NCBI GenBank assembly: GCA_019114415.1
Contig: DXFO01000021.1
Coordinates: 1 to 64,000 of the forward strand
Length of the DNA: 64,000 bases
Source of the DNA: Candidatus Gemmiger faecavium
Lineage (GTDB): Bacteria; Bacillota; Clostridia; Oscillospirales; Ruminococcaceae
Direction of reading: 5' to 3'
Shown: positions 42,895 through 51,538 of the stretch, in pieces
Layout of the letters: the number at the start of each line of letters is the position of its first letter
Numbering within the stretch: position 1 is the stretch's first letter
The notes under the pieces: model-generated
Seen by the model: only the letters and a program-made list of their open reading frames with translations
Databases searched by the model: none
Told to the model about the DNA's origin: nothing
Position numbers and translations under genes: made by a program

Positions 42895-42916
42895 GAAAAG
42901 ATTACAAAAAGTTTAC

Positions 42917-42945
42917 TTGCACTGCCGCCTGAACCCTACTACAAT
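42917..42945 (+). promoter_or_regulatory. Sigma-A promoter of the second AI-2E family gene
   Basis: TTGCAC (42917-42922) and TACAAT (42940-42945) are 17 bases apart, in the gap between the two paralogues. Confidence 0.72.
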
Positions 42946-43027
42946 GGTAGTGCATAGAATGGAAAAGTAAAAGGAAAGGGGCCGAAACCCCGGAAAGTGC
43001 GCAACTGCGCGATGAGGCAAACGGAGC

Positions 43028-44242
43028 ATGGCTGGAAAGGTATGGTTGGATAAAAAGCCGGAGACAAACCGGGATTGGCTGGCGATTATTTTTGCCAGCA
43101 TCCTGTTTTTTACGCTGCTGCGCAGCTTGAATGTGGTGGCGGGTATGACCGGCAAGGTGCTGGGCATTTTGTCGCCCTTTGCGGGGGGCATTGTTCTGGC
43201 CTATGTGCTGGACCCCTTTGTCCGCTGGATGTCCCACTGCGTTCTGAAGGACAAGAAAAATCTCAGATGGATCGCCATTTTGTCCGCCTATGTGCTGTTT
43301 ATACTGTTGCTGGTATTGCTTGTGTGGCTGGTGGTGCCGCAGGTGATCTCCAGCATCGGGACGCTGGTCACCAGCCTTCCCGGTTACATTGAAAATGTCC
43401 AGGGGACCTTGCGGTACATCCAGGACACTTACGGCATCAACCTTCAGGGCCTGATCCTTGCGCTGGACAATTACGAACAGCTTATGGGCAAGATGTACAG
43501 CATGGCCGTTGCGGCTTCGCCGGAGATCGTGGCCTATTTGCAGGCACTTGTTTCCAACGTGGTGGCAGTGTTTACGTCGGTGGCGGGCAGCGTGTATATG
43601 CTGGCCAGCAAGGATAAGCTGCTGCATCAGCTGCGCACCGTGGTGCATGCCCTTTTGCCCCGCAAACTGGCAGAAAACACCCTGCGCATCTGCCACATTG
43701 CCAATGAAAACTTCACCGGCTTTTATGTGGGCCGCGTGATCGATTCCGCCATCGTCGGGTCGATCCTGCTTGTGATCCTGCAAATTCTGGGCATCAGCTT
43801 TGCGCCGCTGATCAGCGTGCTGGTGGGAGTGACCAATGTCATCCCGTTCTTCGGCCCGTTTATTGGCGCGATCCCCAGCCTGCTCATCCTTCTCTTTGTC
43901 AATCCGCTGCAGGCGCTGGAATTTCTCATTATCATCATCTGCCTGCAGCAGGTGGACGGCAATTTTATCGGCCCCAAGATCCTGGGCCGCTCCATCGGCA
44001 TCTCGGCACTGTGGGTGCTGTTTGCGGTCACGCTGGGCGCCAACCTGTTCGGGCTTGTGGGCATGGTCATGGGCGTGCCGCTCTTTGCCACGCTGTTCGG
44101 TCTTGGCCAGGAACTGATCCAGTGGTGTCTTGACCGCCGCGGCGTGGATTCGGAAGGCGTGCGCATTGCCAGGGAAGATGACCTGGAAGCCGTGCATATC
44201 CGGGACGACGAGGACGCCGGCCAAAATCTTTCCCAGGACTGA
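43028..44242 (+). CDS. AI-2E family transporter, copy 2
   Basis: The 404-residue protein is a clear paralogue of the preceding gene, with the same start pattern (WLDKKPETNRDWL against WLSRKPEMVSDWL) and the same core motifs VGVTNVIPFFGPFIGAIPS and QQVDGNFIGPKILG. It has an acidic C-terminal tail of about 35 residues not matched in copy 1. The pair probably arose by tandem duplication followed by strong divergence. A weak GGAG site lies before the ATG. Confidence 0.88.
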   Translation: MAGKVWLDKKPETNRDWLAIIFASILFFTLLRSLNVVAGMTGKVLGILSPFAGGIVLAYVLDPFVRWMSHCVLKDKKNLRWIAILSAYVLFILLLVLLVWLVVPQVISSIGTLVTSLPGYIENVQGTLRYIQDTYGINLQGLILALDNYEQLMGKMYSMAVAASPEIVAYLQALVSNVVAVFTSVAGSVYMLASKDKLLHQLRTVVHALLPRKLAENTLRICHIANENFTGFYVGRVIDSAIVGSILLVILQILGISFAPLISVLVGVTNVIPFFGPFIGAIPSLLILLFVNPLQALEFLIIIICLQQVDGNFIGPKILGRSIGISALWVLFAVTLGANLFGLVGMVMGVPLFATLFGLGQELIQWCLDRRGVDSEGVRIAREDDLEAVHIRDDEDAGQNLSQD

Positions 44243-44258
44243 CGCATAAAACAAAACA

Positions 44259-44296
44259 CAACGGCCCCCGCAGGGAAGATCCCGCGGGGGCCGTTT
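44259..44296. terminator. Bidirectional terminator
   Basis: ACGGCCCCCGC pairs with GCGGGGGCCGT around an AGGGAAGATCCC inner hairpin; it lies between the convergent AI-2E and sufB genes. Confidence 0.85.
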
Positions 44297-44309
44297 GCTG
44301 TATGCTTGC

Positions 44310-45227
44310 TTATTTCAGGAAGCCGTTGACGATCTGTTCCTCGGCCTGCTGTTCGGTCAGGCCCAGGGTCATCAGCTTGATCAGCTGCTCACCGGCGATC
44401 TTGCCGATGGCGGCTTCGTGGATCAGGCTGGCATCAACGCTGTTGGCGGTCAGCTGAGGGCTGGCCAGGACGCAGGCGTCGTCCATGATGATGGCATCGC
44501 ATTCGCTGTGTCCGGCGCAGGCGCAGTTGCCGTTGATGCGGCTGATGAACTCCTGACGGCTGTGGTCTTTCGCCACGCTGCGGCTGATGATGTTGGCAGA
44601 GGAACCCTCGCCGTTCATATCCACCACAAAGTCGGTCACGGCATTCTGCTCGCCGGTGGTCATGATCTTTTCCCGCACCACCAGGCTGGCGCCTGCGGCC
44701 AGGTCACCGCTGGTCTTGCGGATGGTGTCGTCGATGCCGGCAATCTGGGTGGTCTCCATCTCCATGTGAGCACCCTCTTCCAGGTGGACGATGGTGGTGG
44801 GGTTCATCACGCGCTTGCTGGTCTCGTCGCCCTCGCCGTAATGCTTCTCCACATAGCGGAGTTTGGCGTTCTTGGCAAGGTAGAAGGTGTGGATGCCGTC
44901 GTGCTCGGAATCGCCGCCGCAGTTGTGGATGCCGCAGCCGGCAATGATGGTGACGTCGGCGCCTTCACCGATGTGGAAATCATTGTAGACCAGGTCTTTC
45001 AGTCCGGCCTTGCTGATGATGACCGGAATGTGCACACTCTCGTTTTTGGTGCCGGGCTTGATGTAAATGTCAATGCCGGGCTTGTCTGTCTTGGACACAA
45101 TGTCGATGTTGGCGGTGGTGTTGCGGCCGCCCAGGCCGCCGTTGGTACGGATGTTGTATGCGCCGACAGGCAGGCTGTCCAGTTCGGCGATCTCTTTCAA
45201 AAGGTTCTTTTCAATGGCGTCCATCAT
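44310..45227 (-). CDS. sufB: SufB/SufD family Fe-S assembly scaffold (minimal SUF type)
   Basis: The 305-residue protein is a short SufB/SufD-type beta-helix protein that, with the SufC ATPase, builds Fe-S clusters. The core is recognisable in IIAGCGIHNCGGDSEHDGIH (near 94-113), then YGEGDETSKRVMNP, and CACAGHSECDAIIMD near 233-247. It is much shorter than the 460-residue SufB of full suf operons, as in the two-gene SUF systems of anaerobes. The ATG shares a base with the sufC stop (TGATG). No SufS, SufU or SufD gene is nearby. Confidence 0.9.
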   Translation of the reverse strand: MMDAIEKNLLKEIAELDSLPVGAYNIRTNGGLGGRNTTANIDIVSKTDKPGIDIYIKPGTKNESVHIPVIISKAGLKDLVYNDFHIGEGADVTIIAGCGIHNCGGDSEHDGIHTFYLAKNAKLRYVEKHYGEGDETSKRVMNPTTIVHLEEGAHMEMETTQIAGIDDTIRKTSGDLAAGASLVVREKIMTTGEQNAVTDFVVDMNGEGSSANIISRSVAKDHSRQEFISRINGNCACAGHSECDAIIMDDACVLASPQLTANSVDASLIHEAAIGKIAGEQLIKLMTLGLTEQQAEEQIVNGFLK

Positions 45228-45967
45228 CAGGCGCGCACCCCCTCTACTTTGTCAGCCAGAACGCTGCACGCGGCGGAGCCGGCGTCAGCGCTGCCCAGAA
45301 TGGCGGGCAGGATCTCGTTGCGGGAACCGATCTTGTCAATGGTGCCGTTCTTGACGACCACGATCTTGTCGGCAATGTTCAGAATACGTTCCTGGTGGCT
45401 GATGATCAAAATGCTGCCGCGGGTCTGCTCGTACATGTTCTCAAACACGCGGATCAGGTTCTGGAAGCTCCACAGGTCGATGCCGGCCTCGGGTTCGTCA
45501 AAGACCGACAGCTTGGAACCGCGGGCCATGACCATGGCGATCTCAATGCGCTTGAGCTCGCCGCCAGACAGGCTGTCGTTCAGCTCACGGTCTACATAGT
45601 CCCGGGCGCACAGACCGACCTCGCTCAGATAATTACAGGCCTCGGTGACCGAGGTGTTCTTGCCTGCGGCCAGGCTCAGCAGATCCTTGACCTGCAGACC
45701 CTTGAACCGGACCGGCTGCTGGAAAGCATAGCTGATGCCCAGGTTGGCACGGTCGGTGATGCTCATATCGGTAATGTCCTGCCCGTCCAGCAGAATCCGG
45801 CCGGACGTGGGCTTGTAAATACCCGCGATGACCTTGGCCAGGGTGGACTTGCCGCCGCCGTTGGGGCCGGTCACGGCGACGAAACGCTCGTTGACCGTCA
45901 GGCTGACGTCGTGCAGGATCTCCTTGTTATCGTCGGTCTCAAAACCGATGTGTTGAAGTTCAAGCAT
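45227..45967 (-). CDS. sufC: Fe-S assembly ATPase SufC
   Basis: The 246-residue ABC-type ATPase powers the SufB scaffold. Walker A is GPNGGGKST at about 35-43, the signature is LSGGELKRIEIA near 144, Walker B ends in VFDEPEAGID near 168, and the switch histidine is in IISHQE near 200. The frame is open to 46063, but GGAGGGAG 4 bases before the ATG at 45967 decides the start. It is the first gene of a sufC-sufB operon with a good promoter. Confidence 0.94.
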   Translation of the reverse strand: MLELQHIGFETDDNKEILHDVSLTVNERFVAVTGPNGGGKSTLAKVIAGIYKPTSGRILLDGQDITDMSITDRANLGISYAFQQPVRFKGLQVKDLLSLAAGKNTSVTEACNYLSEVGLCARDYVDRELNDSLSGGELKRIEIAMVMARGSKLSVFDEPEAGIDLWSFQNLIRVFENMYEQTRGSILIISHQERILNIADKIVVVKNGTIDKIGSRNEILPAILGSADAGSAACSVLADKVEGVRA

Positions 45968-46098
45968 AATCTCCCTCCGAAACAATGGTGAATGCCGCCT
46001 GTACAGCAAGCGCGGCGGCAATATGCAATTTAGTATGCCACGGGTCCGGGCGGCAAAATCCATCCGGGCCGGTTTGACAGCTTTACCGTGGCAACGAC

Positions 46099-46127
46099 AT
46101 TATAGCACGGCAGAAAGCAAAGTACAA
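46099..46127 (-). promoter_or_regulatory. Sigma-A promoter of sufC-sufB
   Basis: On the minus strand TTGTAC (46127-46122) and TATAAT (46104-46099) are 17 bases apart, giving a leader of about 125 bases. The 160 bases from here to the asnB promoter show nothing else. Confidence 0.82.
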
Positions 46128-46292
46128 GTATTCATATCAAAAAAGTAGGAAATAATTTTCCCCATACCGCTGCCCCTGGCAAATCGGGAATGGAAAAGGG
46201 CCGTCCATGCGGTAAAAGGCCGCGTTCCGCCCGGTTGGCGCGGTATGAACCGTAGCGGATAAATTCTGAACCAAAAACGGCAAATCTTTTCT

Positions 46293-46321
46293 TGACAGCA
46301 GCGCTTTAGAGTGCTAATATT
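46293..46321 (+). promoter_or_regulatory. Sigma-A promoter of the T-box/asnB transcript
   Basis: A consensus TTGACA (46293-46298) and TAATAT (46316-46321) are 17 bases apart, just before the T-box Stem I. Confidence 0.9.
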
Positions 46322-46327
46322 TTAGCA

Positions 46328-46635
46328 ACCAAAGGCGATGAACGGGAAAAGTACCGTCAGACAGGCCGCCGCACAGAGAGCCCGACACATGCTGCAAGCC
46401 GGGACGGGGCCTTGACGGGAAAGAACACCCGCCAGCTGCAAACGGAACCCGCGCAGGTATTTGCGCGGCAGTATGGGCGCCGCAGGCCGTGCGTTAAAGC
46501 GGCAGCGTTTCAAAGGTGAACGTGAAATCAAGGGGATCGTGCGGCCATACCGCGCGATAATTTAGGTGGCACCGCGGATCAGTCAGACAGTGATTCGTCC
46601 TAATGGAAAGGGGACGAATGGCTGTCTGTTTTTAT
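46328..46635 (+). ncRNA. T-box riboswitch, Asn specifier (AAC)
   Basis: The leader has the T-box landmarks in order. Stem I opens with GATGAACGGG and the AGTA loop-E motif (46345-46353 region). Its arms pair as CGGG with CCCG and CCGTCA with TGACGG, which places the specifier loop at GAAAGAACA. The specifier codon is AAC (46424-46426, Asn) followed by the usual A. A GA-rich AGAGAG distal loop lies near 46375. The T-box core AGGTGGCACCGCGG is at 46564-46577. The terminator CAGACAG...CTGTCTG with a T-run is at 46584-46635. Uncharged tRNA-Asn would pair with the specifier and the T-box to allow read-through into asparagine synthase. Confidence 0.93.
46584..46635 (+). terminator. T-box regulated terminator
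   Basis: CAGACAGTGATTCGTCC pairs with GGACGAATGGCTGTCTG and is followed by TTTTT; the 5' arm overlaps the antiterminator region after the T-box core. Confidence 0.88.
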
Positions 46636-46705
46636 ATCCGTTCTTCCCGCAGATTCAGGTGTGCCCGGCAGTGCCGGGACAAAACAGGGAAGGGGAGTCA
46701 CCATT

Positions 46706-48286
46706 ATGTGTTGTATCATGGGGTATGCCGGACGGGATCTGTCCAGGGAGCAGTTTGAAGCCTATCTGCTGCGCACCGCCTCCCGCGGGCCGGACGATCA
46801 CCGGGTCGCGGAGACCGAGTTCGGTCTGCTGGGATTTGGCCGCCTGGCCATCATGGGCCTGACCGATGCGGGAATGCAGCCCTTTTTCCGGGGCGCCGAC
46901 TGTGTGGCCTGCAACGGTGAACTGTACGGCTTCCGCACGGCCAAAAAAGAGCTGGAAGCCGAGGGCTATACCTTTGCCTCCGACTCGGACTGCGAGATTA
47001 TTCTGCCGCTGTATTATAAGTACGGCCTGGATATGTTCGCGCACCTGGACGCCGAGTTCGCCATGATCCTGTACGACAGCCGCCGCAAATGGCTCATTGC
47101 CGCCCGGGACCCCATCGGCATCCGGCCGCTGTTCTACGGGTACAGCAAGTCGGGAGCCATCGCCTTTGCCTCCGAGGCGAAGAACCTGGTGGGACTGGTC
47201 CAGAAAATCTATCCGTTCCCCATCGGCAGCTACTACTGCAATGGGCGGTTCGTCCGCTACTGCGACATTGCAGATACCCCCGCCTACAACCGGGACGATA
47301 TGCCCGAGATTCTGACCAACATCCGGGAAAAGCTGGTGGCCGGCGTGGACAAGCGCCTGGACGCCGATGCTCCCGTGGGCTTTTTGCTGTCGGGCGGTCT
47401 GGATTCCAGCCTGGTCTGTGCCATTGCGGCTAAAAAGCTGAACAAGCCCATCCGCACCTTTGCCATCGGTATGGATACCGACGCCATCGACCTGAAATAC
47501 GCCCGCCAGACGGCGGAATACCTGGGGGCCGACCACACCGAGGTCATCATCGACCGGGACAAGGTCATCGCCGCCCTGGAGGAAGTCGTGGCCATGCTGG
47601 GCACCTGGGACATTACCACCATCCGGGCTTCGGTGGGCATGTACCTGGTCTGCAAATATATCCATGAACACACCGACATCCGGGTGCTCCTCACCGGCGA
47701 GATCTCGGACGAGCTGTTTGGGTACAAATACACCGATTTCGCCCCCAGCACCGCTGCGTTCCAGGTGGAAAGCCAGAAGCGCATCCGGGAACTGTTCATG
47801 TATGATGTGCTGCGCGCCGACCGCTCCATCAGCGTCAACAGCCTGGAGGCCCGCGTGCCGTTCGGGGATCTGGACTTTGTCCGATACGTCATGTCCATCG
47901 ACCCGGCGCGCAAGCTGAACACCTACGGCAAGGGCAAGTACCTGCTGCGCAAGGCCTTTGAGGGCGACTGGCTGCCCGAAAACATCCTCTGGCGAGAGAA
48001 GGCGGCCTTCTCCGACGCGGTGGGCCACTCCATGGTGGACGACATCAAACAGTATGCCGAGACGCTCTACACCGACCAGGAATTTGCCGAAAAGAGCGGC
48101 CGTTACACCTACGCCCGGCCCTTCACCAAGGAAAGCCTGCTCTACCGGGAACTGTTTGAGCAGTATTATCCCGGCCAGGCCGAGATGATCGCGGATTACT
48201 GGATGCCCAACCGTGCATGGCCCGGCTGCGATGTGGATGACCCCTCCGCACGGGTGCTGAAAAACTACGGCGATTCGGGTAAATAA
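46706..48286 (+). CDS. asnB: Asparagine synthase (glutamine-hydrolysing)
   Basis: The enzyme makes asparagine from aspartate, glutamine and ATP. The 526-residue protein begins with the glutaminase nucleophile Cys2 (MCCIMGYAG) and has SRGPDDH (about 32-38), CNGELYG near 71 and the ammonia-tunnel region. The synthetase domain has the PP-loop LLSGGLDSSLV (about 229-239) and LTGEISDELFGY near 333. The ATG at 46706 places Cys2 correctly; GGGAAGGGGAG lies upstream. A T-box responding to tRNA-Asn controls it. Confidence 0.96.
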   Translation: MCCIMGYAGRDLSREQFEAYLLRTASRGPDDHRVAETEFGLLGFGRLAIMGLTDAGMQPFFRGADCVACNGELYGFRTAKKELEAEGYTFASDSDCEIILPLYYKYGLDMFAHLDAEFAMILYDSRRKWLIAARDPIGIRPLFYGYSKSGAIAFASEAKNLVGLVQKIYPFPIGSYYCNGRFVRYCDIADTPAYNRDDMPEILTNIREKLVAGVDKRLDADAPVGFLLSGGLDSSLVCAIAAKKLNKPIRTFAIGMDTDAIDLKYARQTAEYLGADHTEVIIDRDKVIAALEEVVAMLGTWDITTIRASVGMYLVCKYIHEHTDIRVLLTGEISDELFGYKYTDFAPSTAAFQVESQKRIRELFMYDVLRADRSISVNSLEARVPFGDLDFVRYVMSIDPARKLNTYGKGKYLLRKAFEGDWLPENILWREKAAFSDAVGHSMVDDIKQYAETLYTDQEFAEKSGRYTYARPFTKESLLYRELFEQYYPGQAEMIADYWMPNRAWPGCDVDDPSARVLKNYGDSGK

Positions 48287-48340
48287 TGCGGCTGTCTGCG
48301 GACTCCGGGGACGGCCTACGGAAAGAAAGGACGAATACAC

Positions 48341-48835
48341 GTGGAGATCCGCCAAGCCACCGCGGCCGACCTGCCGCAGATCATGGACATTTTTGAACAG
48401 GCCCGCCGCTTTATGCGTCAGACCGGCAATCCCACCCAGTGGGGACCGGACTATCCAGGCCTTGCCCTGATGGAAGAACAGATCAGACAGGGCGTCTGCT
48501 ATGTCTGCACCGAGCAGGGCAGGGTGGAGGGAACCTTTTGCCTGATTTTCGGGGCCGACCCCACCTACGCGCACATTTCCGACGGCGCATGGCCGGATGA
48601 GGCACCCTATGCCACCATTCACCGACTGGCTTCGGCGGGGCGGGTCCATGGCATTGCCGGAACCTGTATCGACTGGTGCGGGGCACGCGCAGGGACTCTG
48701 CGTGCGGATACCCATGCCGATAACCGGGTGATGCAGTATCTTCTGGAAAAGGCAGGCTTTGTGCGCTGCGGCGTCATCCGCGTGGCAGACGGCAGCCCGC
48801 GCCTGGCTTACTGGCGGGGACAAACTACAAATTGA
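48341..48835 (+). CDS. GNAT-family N-acetyltransferase
   Basis: The 164-residue protein has the GNAT fold: IRQATAADLPQIMDIFEQAR at the start, the acetyl-CoA loop region around RLASAGRVHGIAG (about 89-101), and motif B in ADTHADNRVMQYLLEKAGFVRCG (about 125-146, quoted in part: NRVMQYLLEKAGF). The substrate is unknown. The start is GTG with AAGAAAGG about 9 bases upstream; no ATG fits the conserved N-terminus. It follows asnB by 54 bases, so it may be read through from the T-box transcript. Confidence 0.85.
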   Translation: MEIRQATAADLPQIMDIFEQARRFMRQTGNPTQWGPDYPGLALMEEQIRQGVCYVCTEQGRVEGTFCLIFGADPTYAHISDGAWPDEAPYATIHRLASAGRVHGIAGTCIDWCGARAGTLRADTHADNRVMQYLLEKAGFVRCGVIRVADGSPRLAYWRGQTTN

Positions 48836-48843
48836 ATCAAAAA

Positions 48844-48890
48844 GACCCCATCCGGGACCATGCATCAGCAGGCCCGGATGGGGCTTTTTC
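48844..48890. terminator. Bidirectional terminator between GNAT gene and malQ
   Basis: GACCCCATCCGGG pairs with CCCGGATGGGGC and T-rich or A-rich tracts lie on both sides, serving both convergent transcripts. Confidence 0.9.
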
Positions 48891-48911
48891 ATATGAAGTT
48901 CAGGGGACCGA

Positions 48912-50390
48912 TCATCCCAGACGGCCGTACAGCTCCATGCAGTGATGCAGCTTTTCCGCCAGTTCGGGGGTGAAGGAACCGGGCAAAGCCCGCCAGCACC
49001 AGTTGCCGCCCAGAGTGGACGGAGTGTTCATGCGGGATTCATGCCCCAGGCCAAGCAGGTCCTGAGCCTGGACCACGGCCAGGTCTGCCACGCTGGACCA
49101 GACACCGCGCATCATGCCCCAATGATAGCCCTCCTCCCGGTTCAGACCGAGGTAGGCAACGGCATTGGCCACACAGTCCTCGGGGGCGGTATCGAACCAT
49201 CCCACAAGGGGCTCGTTGTCGTGGGTACCGGTGTAGGCTACACAGTTGCAGGGGTAGGTGTGGGGGCGGTATTCGCCGCCGTCACGGCTGTCAAAAGCAA
49301 ATTCCATGACTTTCATGCCGGGGTATCCGGTATCGCGCAGCAGCTCGCGCACGTCGTCGGAGAGAAATCCCAGATCCTCCGCAATGATGTTGCGTTTGCC
49401 CAGGGCTTTCTCCACGGCAGTGAACAGCTTCATGCCGGGACCGGTGCGCCAGCTGCCGCCGCAGGCATCGGTGCTGCCGCCCGGGATGGCGTAATACCCT
49501 GCAAACCCGCGGAAGTGATCGATGCGCACCACGTCATAGATGCCGCAGACATGGCGAATCCGTTCGACCCACCAGCGGTAGCCGTCCTGTTCCATGGCAT
49601 CCCAGTTGAACAGCGGGTTGCCCCACAGCTGGCCGGTGGCGGAAAAACCGTCCGGCGGGCAGCCGGCGACGTCAATAGGCTCCAGGTCGGCGTTCAGCTG
49701 GAACTCCTGGGGGGCAGCCCATACATCCACGCTGTCCAGCGCTACATAGATGGGCAGGTCGCCGATGATCTGAATGCCCCGGGTGTTGGCGTACTGCTTG
49801 AGGGTGCCCCACTGACGGAAGAAGAGATACTGTACCGCCTGCCAGAAATCAATGTCCCCGGCCAGCCGTGTGCGGGCCTGAGACAGGGCGTCGGGATCGC
49901 GACGGCGCAGTTCAGGCTCCCAATCGGACCAGGGCGCGCCGCCGTGGTCATCCTTGAGCGCCATGAACAGGGCGTAGTCCGGCAGCCAGCCGGATTGCGT
50001 GCGGCAAAACTGCTCATACCCGGCGGGAGAATCGGCCAGCAGCCTTGAAGCCGCCAGGCGCAGTACCGGGTAGCGCTTTTGGTACATGGCGCCGAAATTT
50101 ACCCGGTCAGGCGTGCTTTCCCAATCGATGGAGCGGTACTCCTCGGGGGAAAGCAACCCGTCTGCCGCAAGGTCATCCAGATCGATGAGATAAGGGTTAC
50201 CGGCAAACGTCGAGAAAGATTGATACGGCGAGTCACCGTAGCTGGTGGGGCATACCGGCAGGATCTGCCAGTAACGCTGCCCCGCCGACGTCAGAAAATC
50301 CACAAAGGACCTTGCCTCCGCACCCATCGTCCCGATCCCGTAAGGGGAGGGCAGGCTGGACAGGTGCATCAAAATACCGCCGGCTCTCAT
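48912..50390 (-). CDS. malQ: 4-alpha-glucanotransferase
   Basis: MalQ (amylomaltase, GH77) transfers glucan segments between malto-oligosaccharides in the cytosol. The 492-residue protein starts RAGGILMHLSSLPSPYGIGTMG, of which LSSLPSPYGIG is diagnostic. It has the catalytic nucleophile in VRIDHFRGF (near 295), the acid/base in AEDLGFL (near 341) and the third carboxylate in GTHDNEP (near 393). GGTGGA precedes the ATG. It is the last gene of the maltodextrin-type operon, 89 bases after the LacI gene. Confidence 0.95.
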   Translation of the reverse strand: MRAGGILMHLSSLPSPYGIGTMGAEARSFVDFLTSAGQRYWQILPVCPTSYGDSPYQSFSTFAGNPYLIDLDDLAADGLLSPEEYRSIDWESTPDRVNFGAMYQKRYPVLRLAASRLLADSPAGYEQFCRTQSGWLPDYALFMALKDDHGGAPWSDWEPELRRRDPDALSQARTRLAGDIDFWQAVQYLFFRQWGTLKQYANTRGIQIIGDLPIYVALDSVDVWAAPQEFQLNADLEPIDVAGCPPDGFSATGQLWGNPLFNWDAMEQDGYRWWVERIRHVCGIYDVVRIDHFRGFAGYYAIPGGSTDACGGSWRTGPGMKLFTAVEKALGKRNIIAEDLGFLSDDVRELLRDTGYPGMKVMEFAFDSRDGGEYRPHTYPCNCVAYTGTHDNEPLVGWFDTAPEDCVANAVAYLGLNREEGYHWGMMRGVWSSVADLAVVQAQDLLGLGHESRMNTPSTLGGNWCWRALPGSFTPELAEKLHHCMELYGRLG

Positions 50391-50479
50391 GTGTGTGATT
50401 CCACCTTTTCAAATATTCTTTGTTCTGTGCGGTTTCCGCAAAACCGCGGGGATTTGCTGTGCGGGCAGGAAAATGGCCG

Positions 50480-51493
50480 TTAGGCCGGTGCGAGAGGTGC
50501 TACGCTCTCCCGCGTCAGAAGCTCAAAGGGAACGACCTCGTGAACCGCGGAACTGTTTTCCTCAATGCAGTGCAGCAGGATCTCAATGCCGCGTGTGGCA
50601 AGGCGGTCGGTACTCTGGCGAATGGTTGTCAGGCTGGGGATGCAGTAGCGTCCCAGTTCAATGCCGTCGTATCCGGCCACCGAGATGTCTCCCGGCACAC
50701 GCAGACCGTGGTCTTTCAGGGCGCGCAGCGCACCCACGGCCATCAGGTCGCTGAGGGCAAATACCGCGGTCAGGTCCGGGCAGTGTTCCAGAAGCCACTC
50801 CATTGCCGCGTAGCCGCTTTCCATGGAGAATCGGGCGTAGGCATACTGCCGGGAAAGATCGAAGGAAAGCCCCAGCTGCAGAAACGCCTGCTGGCACCCG
50901 GCAAGACGGGCAAAGCTGGGCCGTGATGTGCTGGGATTGCCTCCGATCAGTCCGATGCGGCGGTGCCCCTGGGCGTACAAATGCTCGATCATGCTGGCGG
51001 CGGCCGCCGCGTCGTCCACGCTGACGCTGGACAGGTTGGGCAGGTCCAGGCTGGCGGCACTGTTGGTCACCAGGACGCAGGGAACGCCCAGTCCGGCCAG
51101 GTCGGCGGAAAAGTGATCCAGGTTGGAGCCCAGGAACACGATGCCATAGGGTTTGCGTTCCTGGCAGATCAGCATGGCCTGCTCCACTTCGTTGGCTTCC
51201 TCGTCAATGTAGTAGGGCATGCATACGTAGCCGTGGGCTTCCACCAGGGACTGCATGTGTTCCAGAATGCCGATGAACAGCATGTTCTGGGTGCCTTTGA
51301 TGATGATGGCGATCCCGAAACTGGATTGCAGTTTCAGGTGCTTGGCGTTGGCGTTGGGCTGAAAGTTGTGGCGCCGTACGACGTCCATGATCCGGGCGCG
51401 GGCCGCGTCACTGACGTTAGGACTGTTGTTCAGTACGCGGGACACCGTGCCGATGGCATAGCCGGATTCGCGGGCAATATCCCGGATCGTCAT
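50480..51493 (-). CDS. LacI-family transcriptional regulator
   Basis: The 337-residue regulator has the LacI helix-turn-helix (TIRDIARESGYAIGTVSRVL at the start, residues 2-21) and a hinge helix. The periplasmic-binding-like sensor domain includes RIGLIGG near 177 and TAVFALSDLMAVGAL near 230. It is probably the local repressor of the sugar transporter, with malto-oligosaccharide as the likely signal. It lies between the transport genes and malQ in the same operon, 45 bases after the MalG-type permease gene. Operator-like dyads are present at the operon promoter. Confidence 0.92.
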   Translation of the reverse strand: MTIRDIARESGYAIGTVSRVLNNSPNVSDAARARIMDVVRRHNFQPNANAKHLKLQSSFGIAIIIKGTQNMLFIGILEHMQSLVEAHGYVCMPYYIDEEANEVEQAMLICQERKPYGIVFLGSNLDHFSADLAGLGVPCVLVTNSAASLDLPNLSSVSVDDAAAAASMIEHLYAQGHRRIGLIGGNPSTSRPSFARLAGCQQAFLQLGLSFDLSRQYAYARFSMESGYAAMEWLLEHCPDLTAVFALSDLMAVGALRALKDHGLRVPGDISVAGYDGIELGRYCIPSLTTIRQSTDRLATRGIEILLHCIEENSSAVHEVVPFELLTRESVAPLAPA

Positions 51494-51538
51494 GGCAGGT
51501 CACTCCTTTGCAAAGATATATTTTTCTAATAAAGTATA

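Noticed and set aside
44310-44900. A quorum-sensing locus based on the AI-2E transporters
   Set aside because: No luxS, lsr or regulator gene is near, and the family name does not establish AI-2 transport.
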